Shown: one piece after another, positions 32,782-43,539 of the stretch
How positions within the stretch are numbered: the stretch's first letter is position 1
Layout: the number at the start of each line of letters is the position of its first letter
Assembly: GCF_004011695.2 (NCBI RefSeq)
Contig: NC_082411.1
Coordinates: 930,001-994,000, forward strand
From: Ascochyta rabiei
Lineage: Eukaryota > Ascomycota > Dothideomycetes > Pleosporales > Didymellaceae
Length of the DNA: 64,000 nucleotides
Reading direction: 5' to 3'
The notes under the pieces: generated by a model
Database searches by the model: none
What the model saw: the letters and a program-made list of their open reading frames with translations, nothing else
Told to the model about the DNA's origin: nothing
Program-made: the position numbers and the translations under genes

Positions 32782-34164
32782 GGCATCCGCACCTCCACCA
32801 AGCAGACTGCTCAGGATATTACCGATATCGAGGCCTCCACCTTGCTGTTGCTCTTGGCCGCCAGACTGGAGCGCCTCCTCAGCAGCGTTGTCCTGTCCTT
32901 GTTCCTGGTTCTGACCTTTTCCCTTTCCTTTTCCTTTACCACGGCCGTTTCCTTTACCACGGCCGTTTCCTTTACCACGGCCGTTTCCTTTACCACGGCC
33001 GTTTCCTTTCCCGTTGCCGTTTCCTTGCTGATCATTACCAGCTTGTGTGCCATTGCCTGCAGCGCCCTGTGTCTGGTTGGCTGCTGCTGCTGCGTCGCCG
33101 CCCACGATGGCTGTAGCGTTACCCGCGGCAGCTTGCTGGCCTTGCTGCTGCTTCGCTTTATCGAGTTCTTGCTGTGCTTGGTCGATTTCTTGCTGGGCCT
33201 TCTGCTGCTCTTCGGTTGCTTTTTGCTGGTCCTTTGCAGCGCGCTCGGCGTCGTTTTGGGCTTGCTTTGCGTCCTGCTCAGCCTGGTTCTGCAGTTGCTT
33301 GGCTTGCTCCTCCTGTTGCTTTGCGTCTTGCTGTGCAGCCTGCGATGTGTTAGGGTGGGATAAGACTGAATGCTTGGTGTTGGTTCAACATACCTTCTGC
33401 TCTTTTTCAGCTTGCTTCGCTTCTGCCTCTTGTTGCTTGGCTTGTTGCTTTGCTTCTTGCTTTGCTTGCTGTTGGGCGTCCTGTTCCGCTTGGCCAGCCT
33501 GGATGGTTTAGTACGCTGAGCAGAACTAGAAGGGTGATTCATCGAGGGTTTCTTTAGAGACATACTTTCTGGTCGGCAGCTGCCTGATCCTGAGCAGCTT
33601 GGTCCTGAGCAGCTTGGTCCTGAGCAGCTTGGTCCTGAGCAGCTTGGTCCTTTACGGCCTGATCACCAGCGGCTTGGTCCGGCGCAGCTTGTTGTTCGTG
33701 GTTGTTCTGTGCCTGATCAGTGGCAGGGTCAGCACCCTGGGCCTGCTCTGCTTGCTGCTGCTGCTTAACATCTGCCGCCTGTTGTTGTTGCTCGGCTATG
33801 GAAGGTCAGAGGTAACACATGGAACGAGTTGAGGACGAGACATACCAGCTGCATTGTCACTAGTCTGTTCACCTTCAGCTGCCTGTTCCCCAGCATCTTT
33901 GGCGTCAGTCTCCTCTCTTCCATTATCAGAATCTTGGTTCTGACGCTGACCTCCGCGAGCGGCCAAAAGAGCATTACGAAGCTCAAGAGTACGCTTGCGG
34001 AAACCGTAAACAGAGACCTGCTGTCGTCGATCAAGGTCAGTGACGGTTGTGGCGACATTTCCAGTCCCAGTTGCGACTACTGGGTCCGTGACGACGAATG
34101 GGGCCGGAGCCGCTGCCACCAATGAGGTGGACAGCAGGGTGAGAAGGGAGTATTCAATCTTCAT
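32584..34164 (-). CDS. Secreted Gln/Ala-rich low-complexity repeat protein
   Basis: Four exons (34164-33846, 33795-33566, 33498-33394, 33339-32584) join in frame to 469 residues; all introns have GTATGT donors. A signal peptide (MKIEYSLLTLLSTSLVAAAP) is followed by a short ordinary region and then four low-complexity blocks. The first two are Gln/Ala repeats (DQAAQ x4) and Gln/Lys/Ala coiled-coil sequence with a heptad-like look (EEQQKAQQEIDQAQQELDKA). Then come a GNGRGK hexapeptide array and a long Ala-Gly repeat. Two hydrophobic motifs of the type LLSGLGG/LLAGLTG close the protein. No known family was recognised. A secreted, highly hydrophilic repeat protein of this kind could be a wall, matrix or adhesive component (inference). 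Confidence 0.75.
32935..33012. repeat. 18-bp coding minisatellite (GNGRGK array)
   Basis: The unit ACGGCCGTTTCCTTTACC is present as three perfect copies (32941-32994) plus partial copies on both sides. It encodes GNGRGK repeats on the minus strand of the same gene. Confidence 0.85.
33589..33648. repeat. 15-bp coding minisatellite, four perfect copies
   Basis: The unit CCTGAGCAGCTTGGT encodes the pentapeptide DQAAQ on the minus strand in exon 2 of the secreted repeat protein. The copies are identical at DNA level, which suggests recent expansion or homogenisation. Confidence 0.9.
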
Positions 34165-35592
34165 AGTGGAGGCTTGAAGAAGAGGATTATCGAAAGGATT
34201 GTATAGAGGTGTATCAGATCAACTGTTTGTGATAGTAAAAGTGAGCTCAGCTCGCGAAAAGAAAGTAAGGTGGAAAGACGGACAGTGCTCTGCACCAAAG
34301 ATCAAGAGAGGAGTCGAAGTCGGGCGTGATGTTGTAACCTTCTGAGAAGGCTACATATATACTCATACTGCTGTATGTATGATCTCAGAGATGTACTCGG
34401 CTGAGGCAAGCCCCAAGAAGAGTAAACCTGCCCATTAGGATACGTTCTTGAAGATCCCGTACATTCAATACACGCGCCGTTGGAGGATGCTTGTAGACAT
34501 TCAGGCCGCGAAGAACAAATATAGACAGACCCACAGATCTGTCACGTTGAGCGGGATGCTTAGTTGGCGTTGACAGCGATTGACAGGAACGGCCGAGCCA
34601 TCGAACCTGTGGTTTGGGTCAGCAACGGGCGAATGATCAAAGGCATTGGGGAGTAGACTCCATGACGGCGGTCCTGGCAATCATCATTAGCGAGGACCTC
34701 CTGACTATATTAGAACGTGAACTGTCAGAGATCGTGTTGCAGAGAGCCTGGGGAGCGGGATAGCCCAAAAGAGGTTTTCCAAACGCATGAGTTTGGTGTG
34801 TGACTGAGGCCTGCAGGCATGAAGCTTGGCCAGTTTCAGGCACACTGAGGTGCAATATTCGACATGACAATTTGAGATGATCTTCTATGACCACTCCACA
34901 GCATCTTACGGTGCGACACTGAACGGTAGTACCGTATCCTGTAGTGGTTTCATTTCACACCTGCATTATGGGTGCACAAATGCGAGCATAGGCTAGCGTA
35001 GTAAATAGACTGCAAGCAGCCCTGCGACAACTGCGACTATGTCGAATAAGTTGAGCAGCTCGGTTAGGAACCCGTGTCGCCTCTGGCAGCGCATCATTCT
35101 GGAGGCTTTTCAGGGTACTGGCGGCTGATGGAAGTGTGGTGTCGCTATACCTCGGTGGTGATGCTCGGCATAGCAGGCAGTTGCGGAGGTTCGTTTGTGC
35201 TGAATCTGCACAGCGACAGGTAAAGCGCGCGAGAGATGCACCGCTTAAGAGAAGTTGCAAATGTATGGATCTACTCGAACCTATTTTCGGGTGCGAGATC
35301 TGAAGATGGCAGGAGCGACTGCGCGCGCCGCATAGAATCAGCAGCGCTGCCATTGGCCGGACCGGGGCGTACACCCGCCGGGCAGCCTCGGTTCTTGAAA
35401 GTCGAACTTCGTCATTGAGGTCTGGGTTCAAGAATGGGGGCACTCAGGCTGCGCTTTCATTGCTATCGTTGCAAACACACAACATTGGAGTAAGTTGCTC
35501 AGTGTGCGGGCAGGTCCGAAAATCCAGGCCGTTTTGGCGGTATCATCCATCACAACTTTCGCCGACTTCGCCTTCTCACATCACACACCACG
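34165..35592. other. 1.4 kb between divergent genes
   Basis: This holds the promoters of the secreted repeat protein (minus) and ETF-QO (plus). A minus frame at 34955-35443 (162 codons) is Arg/Ser/Cys-rich and not convincing. No RNA gene or mobile element was seen. Confidence 0.4.
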
Positions 35593-37534
35593 ATGGCCTG
35601 CAGAACGGTACCGGCGTCGCTGACACGGCGATTGCTCGCAACACCACGCGCCACACATCCACCGGCTCGCTCCTTTACATGCGCAGCATCACGCACGCGA
35701 AGCATCACCGAGTTGTGCCGCCCTGTCATTCGCGTCGCTGGCCAAAGAAGAACCTTCTCGTCAACGCCACGAGCACGATTGGCCACCGAAGACGACTCCT
35801 TCGATCCACGCTCGGCCGAACGCGAGGTGGACGAAGTCGATGTCCTCATTGTGGGTGGAGGGCCTGCTGGGCTGTCAGCCGCCATCAAATTGAAGCAGAT
35901 TGCGAACGCGGCAGGGAACGAAGACTTTCGTGTATTGCTACTTGAGAAGTCAGGCGAACTGGGCGACCACATTGTGTCCGGCAATGTCATCGAACCTTCG
36001 GCTTTGGACGAACTGTTGCCAGACTGGAAGTCAGAAGACAACCTAAACCGATTCGCCGATATCACACCTGCAAAGGAGGACCGTATGCGCTTTCTCACAA
36101 AGACCGGCTCGATCCCCCTACCGAAGCCGCCGCAGATGAACAACCACGGTAACTACATCATCAGTCTGAACCAGATGGTGAAGTGGCTTGGCGAGCGTGC
36201 AGAAGAAGTTGGTGTGGAGGTTTATCCAGGATTTGCCGCTTCAGAAATTCTTTACAACCACGAGGGCGTAGTCAAGGGTGTGGCGACCAACGACCTTGGT
36301 ATCTCACGCGAAGGGAAGGCCAAAGACTCATTCGAGCGCGGCATGGAGTTCCATGCTCGCGTGACTCTACTCGGTGAGGGATGTCACGGCAGTCTGTCGA
36401 AGCAGGTCATCAAAAAGTACGATTTGAGGCGAGACAGCCAGCACCAGACATACGGTCTTGGCATTAAGGAGGTCTGGGAGGTCCAACCCGAGAAGTTCAA
36501 GTCAGGACAGGTTACTCACACGATGGGTTATCCTCTGCCAAAGGACACATACGGTGGTGGTTGGATGTACCACTTTGGTGACAACTTGGTCAGTATTGGT
36601 CTCGTCGTGGGTCTTGACTACCCCAACCCATGGCTGGCACCCTATGGTGAGTTTCAGAAGATGAAGCATCACCCAATTTATAAGGATGTACTGGAAGGTG
36701 GCAAGTGCATCTCGTACGGTGCAAGGACTTTGATTGAGGGTGGCTTCCAATCAATCCCAAAGCTTGCGTTCCCCGGTGGTGCACTGCTTGGAGACTCTGC
36801 AGGTTTGGTCAACGTGCCGAAGATCAAGGGCACACATACTGCCATGCGATCTGGCATGCTAGCTGCAGAGGCAACCTGGGACGCACTGCAAGGCAATACC
36901 GATGGCGGTACTGTTTTCCTGTTCGATTACGAGGACAAGATGAGGAAGTCGTCCGTATGGTCAGAACTCAAGCAAGTCCGCAACATGCGACCGTCATTCC
37001 ATACTGCGCTCGGTTTGTACGGAGGCGTACTGTATTCTGGTCTCGAAGCCTACGTCTTCCGTGGCAAGACACCCTGGACACTCAAGCACGGCAAGCCAGA
37101 TCACGCGGCCACCAAGACCGCAGACCAGTGCGAAAAGATTGAATACCCGAAGCCGGATGGTAAGATTAGCTTTGACATCCTGACTAGTGTCAGCCGTAGC
37201 GGCACGAACCACGAAGAGGACCAGCCATGCCATCTGCAGGTCAAAGACTGGGATGCACACGCGCAGAAGGAGTGGCCTAAGTACAAGGGTGTTGAGAACC
37301 GCTTCTGCCCTGCTGGCGTGTACGAGTACGTTGAGGACGACAGCAAGGAACTCGGCGTCAGGTTCCAGATCAACGCCCAAAAGTAAGTTCGCTAGTAACT
37401 TGGGTTACCGATCACAATGCTAACAACAGCCCAGCTGCGTCCATTGCAAGACCTGCGATATCAAGGTACCAGACCAGGACATCAACTGGCAGACACCTCA
37501 GGGAGGCGAAGGGCCAAAGTACGTCCTCACTTGA
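35593..37534 (+). CDS. Electron transfer flavoprotein-ubiquinone oxidoreductase, mitochondrial
   Basis: Exons 35593-37382 and 37435-37534 (52-nt intron, GTAAGT...CCCAG) give 629 residues. ETF-QO is a mitochondrial inner-membrane protein with FAD and a 4Fe-4S cluster that takes electrons from ETF, reduced by acyl-CoA and amino acid dehydrogenases, and passes them to ubiquinone. What is seen: an Arg/Ser/Thr-rich leader typical of mitochondrial import ([20 protein letters not shown]); the FAD fold [18 protein letters not shown] near residues 78-95; [20 protein letters not shown], typical of the family; and the C-terminal cluster cysteines FCPAGVYEY and [11 protein letters not shown]. The intron falls just before the second cysteine group, so exon 2 is essential. 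It ends [10 protein letters not shown]. The human counterpart is ETFDH. Confidence 0.95.
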
Positions 37535-38412
37535 GGATAACAGACAAGGCGTTGCATGTGTCGTAACTGCCCTCTCCGGCATAAGCTGTCGCCATGCTTT
37601 GTTTAGCATGTGTATATTAGGAAGTGCGCAATTATATATACCCATTTCTCTACCAGCACTGCCACCCAACGACAAAGTCGAAATCGCCCGAAGAACGTGT
37701 GATTTGCAATCACGCACAGCACAGTGCCACTAAGTCTTTTGAGTCTATCGATACAGCACACGCTTGGATCCGTGCAACACCTATTTTTATGTCACAAAGA
37801 GGCAAGTCGTCCATGGTCGTGTGCACGAGAGTGGTTGGGCAAAGTTTGGGCACGTGATCGGTACCTAACGCTAAGACGTAAGGCTTGGCTTGAGGCGGCG
37901 AGCGCTGAGCGTGCGTCTCACTTCATTCCAGCACCACTCACCCACCGTTTCCGGGGCCGCAAGATCAAACCCAGCCGCCCGTTCATCTCTATCCTCTCTT
38001 CGCCACCGCAATATATACGTGTCGCGCTCGTATTACCGGATCCCAAAGCGCACGACTGCACGTAGCCGTCGCCCATCATTCTCCAGGTCTTCAAGCTATC
38101 AGGTCCCTTGTGAAGGCCACCCTTTCGCACCCAACAGTAGGACTCCCCGCGCCGCCTCTCAGCTTCCCAAAGGTACGACTAGTCGCCTACTGTCTTGTGC
38201 CCGCTGGCCATATATCCACGCGCTTCACTGGTTTCTGTCGCGCGTAGCCTTGGCCGCTGGTTTTACTGTCGCACGCTCCCTGTCCGCTTTCTTCGCAATG
38301 GCATGCCATATTCAGACCCGTTCCCTGGCTGTTCTCATATTCGTCGACATGCGCTCACTCTCCTCACCAGGCTAGGTTATTAGCAGGATAAAGCTTAACG
38401 GCAGCTCTCAAC
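37535..38412. other. 0.9 kb promoter and leader region
   Basis: This is the 3' flank of ETF-QO, then the promoter and probable 5' UTR of the SR-protein gene. Overlapping frames at 37890-38375 lack protein character. Confidence 0.4.
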
Positions 38413-39757
38413 ATGACCGAGGTATCGTCTACGCGCCTCTATCTGGGCAACCTTCCCCGCAATGCCACCAAGGCGGAAGTCGAGGGCCACTTCCAGACCC
38501 ATGGTACTGGCGAGATCACCGAGATCAAGCTCATGAACGGCTTCGGCTTCATCGAGTACAAGGACGCCATGGACGCCCGCGACGTTGTTCCAGGTAAGCT
38601 GTGAAACCTTACATGCAGTTGAAATCATGCTAACAAGCAACGCAGCCTTCCGTATGTAATTGCCTGTAACGATTCGTCTGCCCTCTCGAACAAACACCTG
38701 ACCTGTAGTACAGATGGTTCCGACTTCATGGGCGAGCGCCTGATTGTCCAGTTTGCGCGCGGATCCCGCCGCAACGAGAACTTCACCCCTCACGAGCGTG
38801 TTCCTCCGCGTCCTCGTCGCACTCCATACCGGATGAGGATTGCAAACCTTCCGGTGGAGACCAGCTGGCAGGTTAGACACCCCAAATCTTGGATTCACCC
38901 TGTCCCCAATTAGGCCCAAGCACCCCAGGTCCTGGACCACCTATGGCTTTATTTTCGCGTGCTTCGTGTACCCCATGCAACTGGAATTGGATTCGGCCTA
39001 ACCTCGAAGTATAGGATCTGAAGGATTTCGCCCGCCAATCTGGACTGGACGTTGTCTATTCCGAGGTCGGCCGCGAGCGCGACGGCACTGGGTACGTCCA
39101 CGTAACGAGCCATGTTTGCAAGCTCACTGACTTCTCTCTAGTTTTGTTGAGTATGAGACGGCCGCCGACTTGAAGACTGCCGTTGAGAAGCTGGACCGCC
39201 GTGAGTTCAAGGGTCAGGAGGTTACCTGCACCCAAGACATCTCCGACCCACCTCCACCCCCTCCCTTCAAGCCAAGGGCTCCTTACGGAGGCCCTGGTGG
39301 TCCTGATGACAGGGGCCGTGATAGATACCGATCCCGCTCACCCATGGGCCGCCGTGGCGGTGGCTACCCTCCCGCTCCGTATGATGATTACTACGATCGC
39401 CGCGGTCCTCCTCGTGGTTACAGCCCCCGCCGGGATGACTACCGCCGCCGCACTCCGCCGCGCGAATTCTACGATAGACGTGAGGGAGGATATGGTCGCT
39501 CGCCGCCTCGTGGCCGCATGGCGCCTGATGAGTATGGCCCACCGCGTGCGCGCTACCCTGACGATCCTTACGATGCCAGGGCCGGCCCACCACCTCGTCG
39601 CTACGATGACCCCTACATGAACGGCGCCGGTGGCGGTCGTCCTTACGACGCCGGCCGTCCTCCGTCTCCTCGTGGCGCACGCCCCCGTAGCCCAGGAGGT
39701 CGCCCACCCTACGATGCCCCGCCGGCTGGTGACTACCCGCCCCGAGGCCGCTACTAG
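38413..39757 (+). CDS. SR-type RNA-binding splicing factor, two RRMs
   Basis: Five exons (38413-38593, 38646-38651, 38714-38871, 39015-39091, 39142-39757) give 345 residues. The nuclear protein binds pre-mRNA. RRM1 (residues about 7-75) has RNP2 LYLGNL and RNP1 NGFGFIEY. RRM2 (about 97-165) has MRIANL and the sequence SWQDLKDFARQSGLDVVYSE, the pseudo-RRM signature SWQDLKD of SR proteins such as SRSF1. The tail is rich in RG, RS, PPR and YDD motifs with RSRSPMGRRGG. Exon 2 is only six bases (CCTTCC) and encodes part of the expected PAFHGSDF segment; without it the frame and the segment are lost. Relatives are the fungal Srp1/Srp2 and yeast Npl3 group. Intron 3 is long (143 nt). Confidence 0.9.
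38646..38651 (+). other. Six-nucleotide microexon of the SR-protein gene
   Basis: CCTTCC is flanked by acceptor CGCAG and donor GTATGT. It takes the last base of exon 1 and the first two of exon 3 to make Ala-Phe-His. Introns on each side are 52 and 62 nt. Confidence 0.8.
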
Positions 39758-40608
39758 TAAATCTCTCTCCCATGTGTAGGCTATGGCGCATCCTGAACAG
39801 CGCTTATATAACCAGATCCCGGCACACATTCCAGACAGAAAGCCATGGGGCGGATGGGTCGTATGTGTGGAACAACGTGTACGCGACATCTGGGTGAGAC
39901 TGCTTCTGATACTGCTTTACTCGGACAAGTGTTTGACTGGCTTTGTTTGGATCCAACGTATATTCCTTCTGGCCTTCGCGTGGTTGCGGCTTAGCTGGCA
40001 GTGCGACATCTGGAGCTTAGGCAGCCTTCTTGTGGATCATTTAAAACAAGGGTTTTCTTTCACCTAAAAGTCCTTTATTGGGTTGCTCTTGTGGACTTTG
40101 CTTTCACGCTATTAATGGATTATGCTTGGTATGTACATTACTTTTCAGCTATGCGTACATGTACCCAGTGGAGTTACTGTCAATTGAGCTCAAAAAACCC
40201 TTTGTTCAACCGTGTACAGTGACAATGTTGAAGACGAGAGGTGCATTTGTAGGGATGGATATATCTGGGTGCGTGCAACATGTGTTCGGAGACGGGATGA
40301 AAGCACCACTCGCATAAGTGTTAGGCACCTAGCTAAGATTGAACTGCAGACTACACACCAATATCGATCACTGGTTGTCCGAAAGCAACGTATCGTTGCT
40401 TTAGCCGTTAGCTTGAAAGCTGATGTCCAGGACAGTTCCTTCACCTCGGGGCCAAACTCACCGCATAAAACTCTGTCGCCATCTCCAGCATTTATCTTCC
40501 ACTTTTCCCAATCTCAGCTACACACGTCTTCACCCCGCTGCTGTGAGTATGATCCTGGCCACTACTTACAACTTTTACACTGACATTGCTAGTCCCGTCT
40601 ACGTGGAC
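39758..40608. other. Intergenic with 5' UTR intron
   Basis: This holds the 3' flank of the SR gene and the leader of the next gene, including a likely 5' UTR intron at 40543-40592 (GTGAGT...GCTAG). The frames here contain no protein-like sequence. Confidence 0.4.
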
Positions 40609-41064
40609 ATGACTCTCCAGAACACTACCAATTCGGCGGAGACGCTCCGTCCCATAGAGCTCATCCCGGTGTCCTCCTCTTTTAGGACACCTGAGCCCGG
40701 CTCGGAACATGACTTCGACATCTTTCATGACGAGCGACGACTCGAGACACCGCAGCGCTTCACTCGACCGGCCGATGCAGACTACAATGACCTAAACGAC
40801 GAGAACCTTCACAGCGGCCCTACGTTCAAGTCCATCATCAAGCCCATTTCCGAAGCCAGCCCCTCAGCAACCATCGAGCGCACACCTTTAGCCTATGTCA
40901 CTCAAGAATCCATCACTCGCCCTCGATCTATATCCGGCCTCTTGGCTCTGATTGCGAGCCTCCAAGAAGAGCTTAGACAGTCCAAAGACAAGGTCGCAGA
41001 GCTGCAGGGCGAGATTGTGGCGTACCAAGATGCGCTATATCAGGCCGATGAGGATGCTGGGTAG
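40609..41064 (+). CDS. Hypothetical protein with C-terminal coiled coil
   Basis: A 151-residue protein, not recognised. It starts MTLQNTTNSAETLRPIEL after a probable 5' UTR intron (40543-40592); the frame has no ATG upstream once that intron is removed. The N-terminal two thirds are polar and probably disordered. The end forms a clear heptad region, ISGLLALIASLQEELRQSKD and KVAELQGEIVAYQDALYQA, likely a dimerising coiled coil. There is no signal peptide or membrane segment, so it is probably cytosolic or nuclear. Confidence 0.6.
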   Translation: MTLQNTTNSAETLRPIELIPVSSSFRTPEPGSEHDFDIFHDERRLETPQRFTRPADADYNDLNDENLHSGPTFKSIIKPISEASPSATIERTPLAYVTQESITRPRSISGLLALIASLQEELRQSKDKVAELQGEIVAYQDALYQADEDAG

Positions 41065-41729
41065 TTCTGAGTAGAAAGTGGTATGCTTCTACTGTGTGTA
41101 CAACACTGGCGTTATTGATCCGTTGTTTCAGATGTGTGTATAGAATCTAGATCAGACGCTCTGGCATTGTATGGTGTAGTACCTAGCTAGAAGGCTATAG
41201 TTAAGTCAGACCTGGGACGTCGGCGTTAACGAGTTTATACCCAGAAACGATGATCCGATACGATGGTTGATGTTCATGTTCATGTTTGCACCATATCGGA
41301 TTATCCCAGTTAATATGCCACATATGCCTTCCTCCCCTTCCAGACGCGCCGGTGCTAGCGCGGTGCCACCTGTTCGCTTAGATCCACCTCTCTTACCAAA
41401 CACCCTCTCGAGAAGCAGCTCATCTCCATTGTTAGATAACTATTAACTATGATATAAGACACGCTTCACAAGAGAAGGAACTTCACTCCCATTATACGGA
41501 TCAGCCCGGTTCACTCCGGCTACCCACGTGCGCCGACACCGCTCGGATAGACCCCAGCAACAGCCAGGAGTTTCAACCGTTCTCCCATCACTATCGTTAT
41601 CTCATACACTCGCTTCACTGTCACCTTGAGCTCAATAAACACCCGCCTTTCACTCTCGTTTCACTTACTCTGCGCCACACTAGTATTTCAACTCAATTCA
41701 GTCACAGCCACCACTACGTTTCCATCAAC
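41065..41729. other. Intergenic, no gene recognised
   Basis: This is the 3' flank of the coiled-coil gene and the promoter of the first tandem paralogue. A plus frame at 41626-41835 overlaps the real start in another frame. Confidence 0.4.
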
Positions 41730-42850
41730 ATGGAGTCCTCCGAAGGTCAGCTCGCGCTCATCAAAGTGTGGGCCAACGGTACCGGCTTCGAAATCGACAC
41801 AACCAAATCACCAAAGGCCAACTTCGCTGGCCTAGCAAAGGCGCAAGGATGGGTTGGGGGTGACGCGAATTGGCGGCTGCATTGGGAGGCGTGCTTCAAG
41901 GAACTGTATCTGTTCGGCCACCGCGGTCAGTCTTGTGAAACAAATAGCGTATCTGTTGAACCCATCTACTGACAACGACCAGAAGCTTCTGCAACACCTA
42001 CGACGCCTGCGACATCTGCCGCCACGTTAGATCTGGCAGGTCGTTCTCGCAGACGTCTCTCCAGTAGCTCTGACAACTCTGCTGTATCGGTTGACTCGAA
42101 TTTCTCCTTGATCTCAGCTGCACCTAGCGTCCAGTCCCTTGACACAAATGGCTCGATCATGGGAGGTGTTATTCTTGGTCTTGAGTCTGTGACAGTTGAG
42201 AATATGAGGAATGTGTCATGCCCGGCTACTGATACCGAACCTCAACATTCCAAGGCTTCAGCCAAATTGACTCACTCTGTAGAGGGTACGACGTCAGCAT
42301 CGCAGTCTGGTACTACAGATGATGCGCAACCCCTGCCCGATGGTAGCCCTTTCTGGTATCAGTACCCTGGCTTCGAACCGGACCCCCGCGCTTCTTTCAA
42401 AGACGAGCTTGGCCGCCTGTGCAAACATGTAGGTGCGAAAACAAAGGGAGAGAAGAAAACCCTCCAAGCTAAGGCGCTCACGGCGGAGATCGAGTATCAT
42501 TACGGTGCTTCCATGAGCAGGCTTGATCGTTGGCAAGAACTGTGCGAAGAAGTTGGTATTGAGAAGATACCCACATCGATTACTCAATGCCAGAAAGTAC
42601 GTACAGCTCATTCAACATGTTTTCATGTCGCTTGTGTAAGCTATGAAGCCTCACTGACATGCAGCAGGTCTTGAAACCTGTCTTCGTCAACCTCTTCAAC
42701 CTCATCGATCATAGGCGCAACCCGGACCTCAAGGTACTGCGATTCCAGTCGTATGGCGAGTTCAGCAAGTTCACAAAGAAGGGACATGAGTTTCCACGAA
42801 GTTGCGCAAAGCAAGAAGGGTTCATTAGGGCTCTGCTGAAGAAGATATAA
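41730..42850 (+). CDS. Unknown protein, tandem paralogue A
   Basis: Three exons (41730-41925, 41983-42596, 42665 or 42668-42850) give about 331 residues. No family name is known to me. The N-terminal region (MESSEGQLALIKVWANGTGF, DANWRLHWEACFKELY) may be a small domain. A Ser/Thr/Pro-rich linker follows. The C-terminal part has a conserved block, LDRWQELCEEVGIEKIPTSI then TQCQK, split by an intron from VFVNLFNLIDHRRNP and ending GFIRALLKKI. The same block, with the intron at the same place, recurs in the next gene, so the two are duplicates. The last intron ends in CAGCAG, giving two possible acceptors that differ by one Gln. Confidence 0.7.
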
Positions 42851-43539
42851 GGTAGCGGTAGAGGGTGACGGAAGATCTGAGCCACGAGGTAGCGTCTGAT
42901 GTATCTTGGCTGGAGATATTGGCTAGATGTTTCATGTCCGACTTTTCACATGGTAACGGTGTTCGAGGCGCAAGGACTGGACTGGTGACAACGTGCAGAC
43001 AAACTGCGCGAGAGTTTTGCAACTCCTCAAATAATAATGAATGTTCTTAAAATCGCCATTCACGATCTGTGATGCAATCTTGAACAGACACTCGCTAGAA
43101 TAATGGGAGAACTATTGCTAGCACGGGATGTTGTCTCAATCATTGAACGGGTTTGCATCTTGATGTGATGGATAGTTGTATACACACATCCGATGTCTCG
43201 ATGGTGACAAAGAGCTCCAGCCCCACGAACGTCAGTGCATCTACAATCAACTCGTCTCCTACCTTTTGTGCATTTCATGCCTGGTGCTGTTTGGTTGAGA
43301 ACAAAGGCGCCGAAACTTCTAGGCTGATGTTGAGGGTGTCACCACGCCACACAAGCCATCATCCGCCCTCCATGCCACCTGTTTGACTGAGCCGCATGAG
43401 CCACTGCTTAGCAGTATTGACAAGTATAACTACACTTGCTGCCTTGTAGCTTCTGTTTTTCAAGATAGTCGACGATAGCGACTTGTCACAGCTCTTCGGT
43501 ACGACTGAACCTTCTGCATTCTCGTACCAACAGGATCAA
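42851..43539. other. Between the tandem paralogues, no gene recognised
   Basis: The N-terminal domain seen in paralogue A (LIKVWANGTGF) is not found in this gap, which suggests that paralogue B lacks it. Confidence 0.4.

Noticed and set aside
32560..33363. 267-codon plus frame with Ser/Thr runs and Leu-rich stretches
   Set aside because: It is the reverse complement of the Ala-Gly and Gln-rich repeats of the secreted protein, which has a signal peptide and clean introns on the minus strand.
34955..35443. 162-codon minus frame before ETF-QO
   Set aside because: It is Arg/Ser/Cys-rich with no conserved look, and lies in the leader region of a GC-rich gene.
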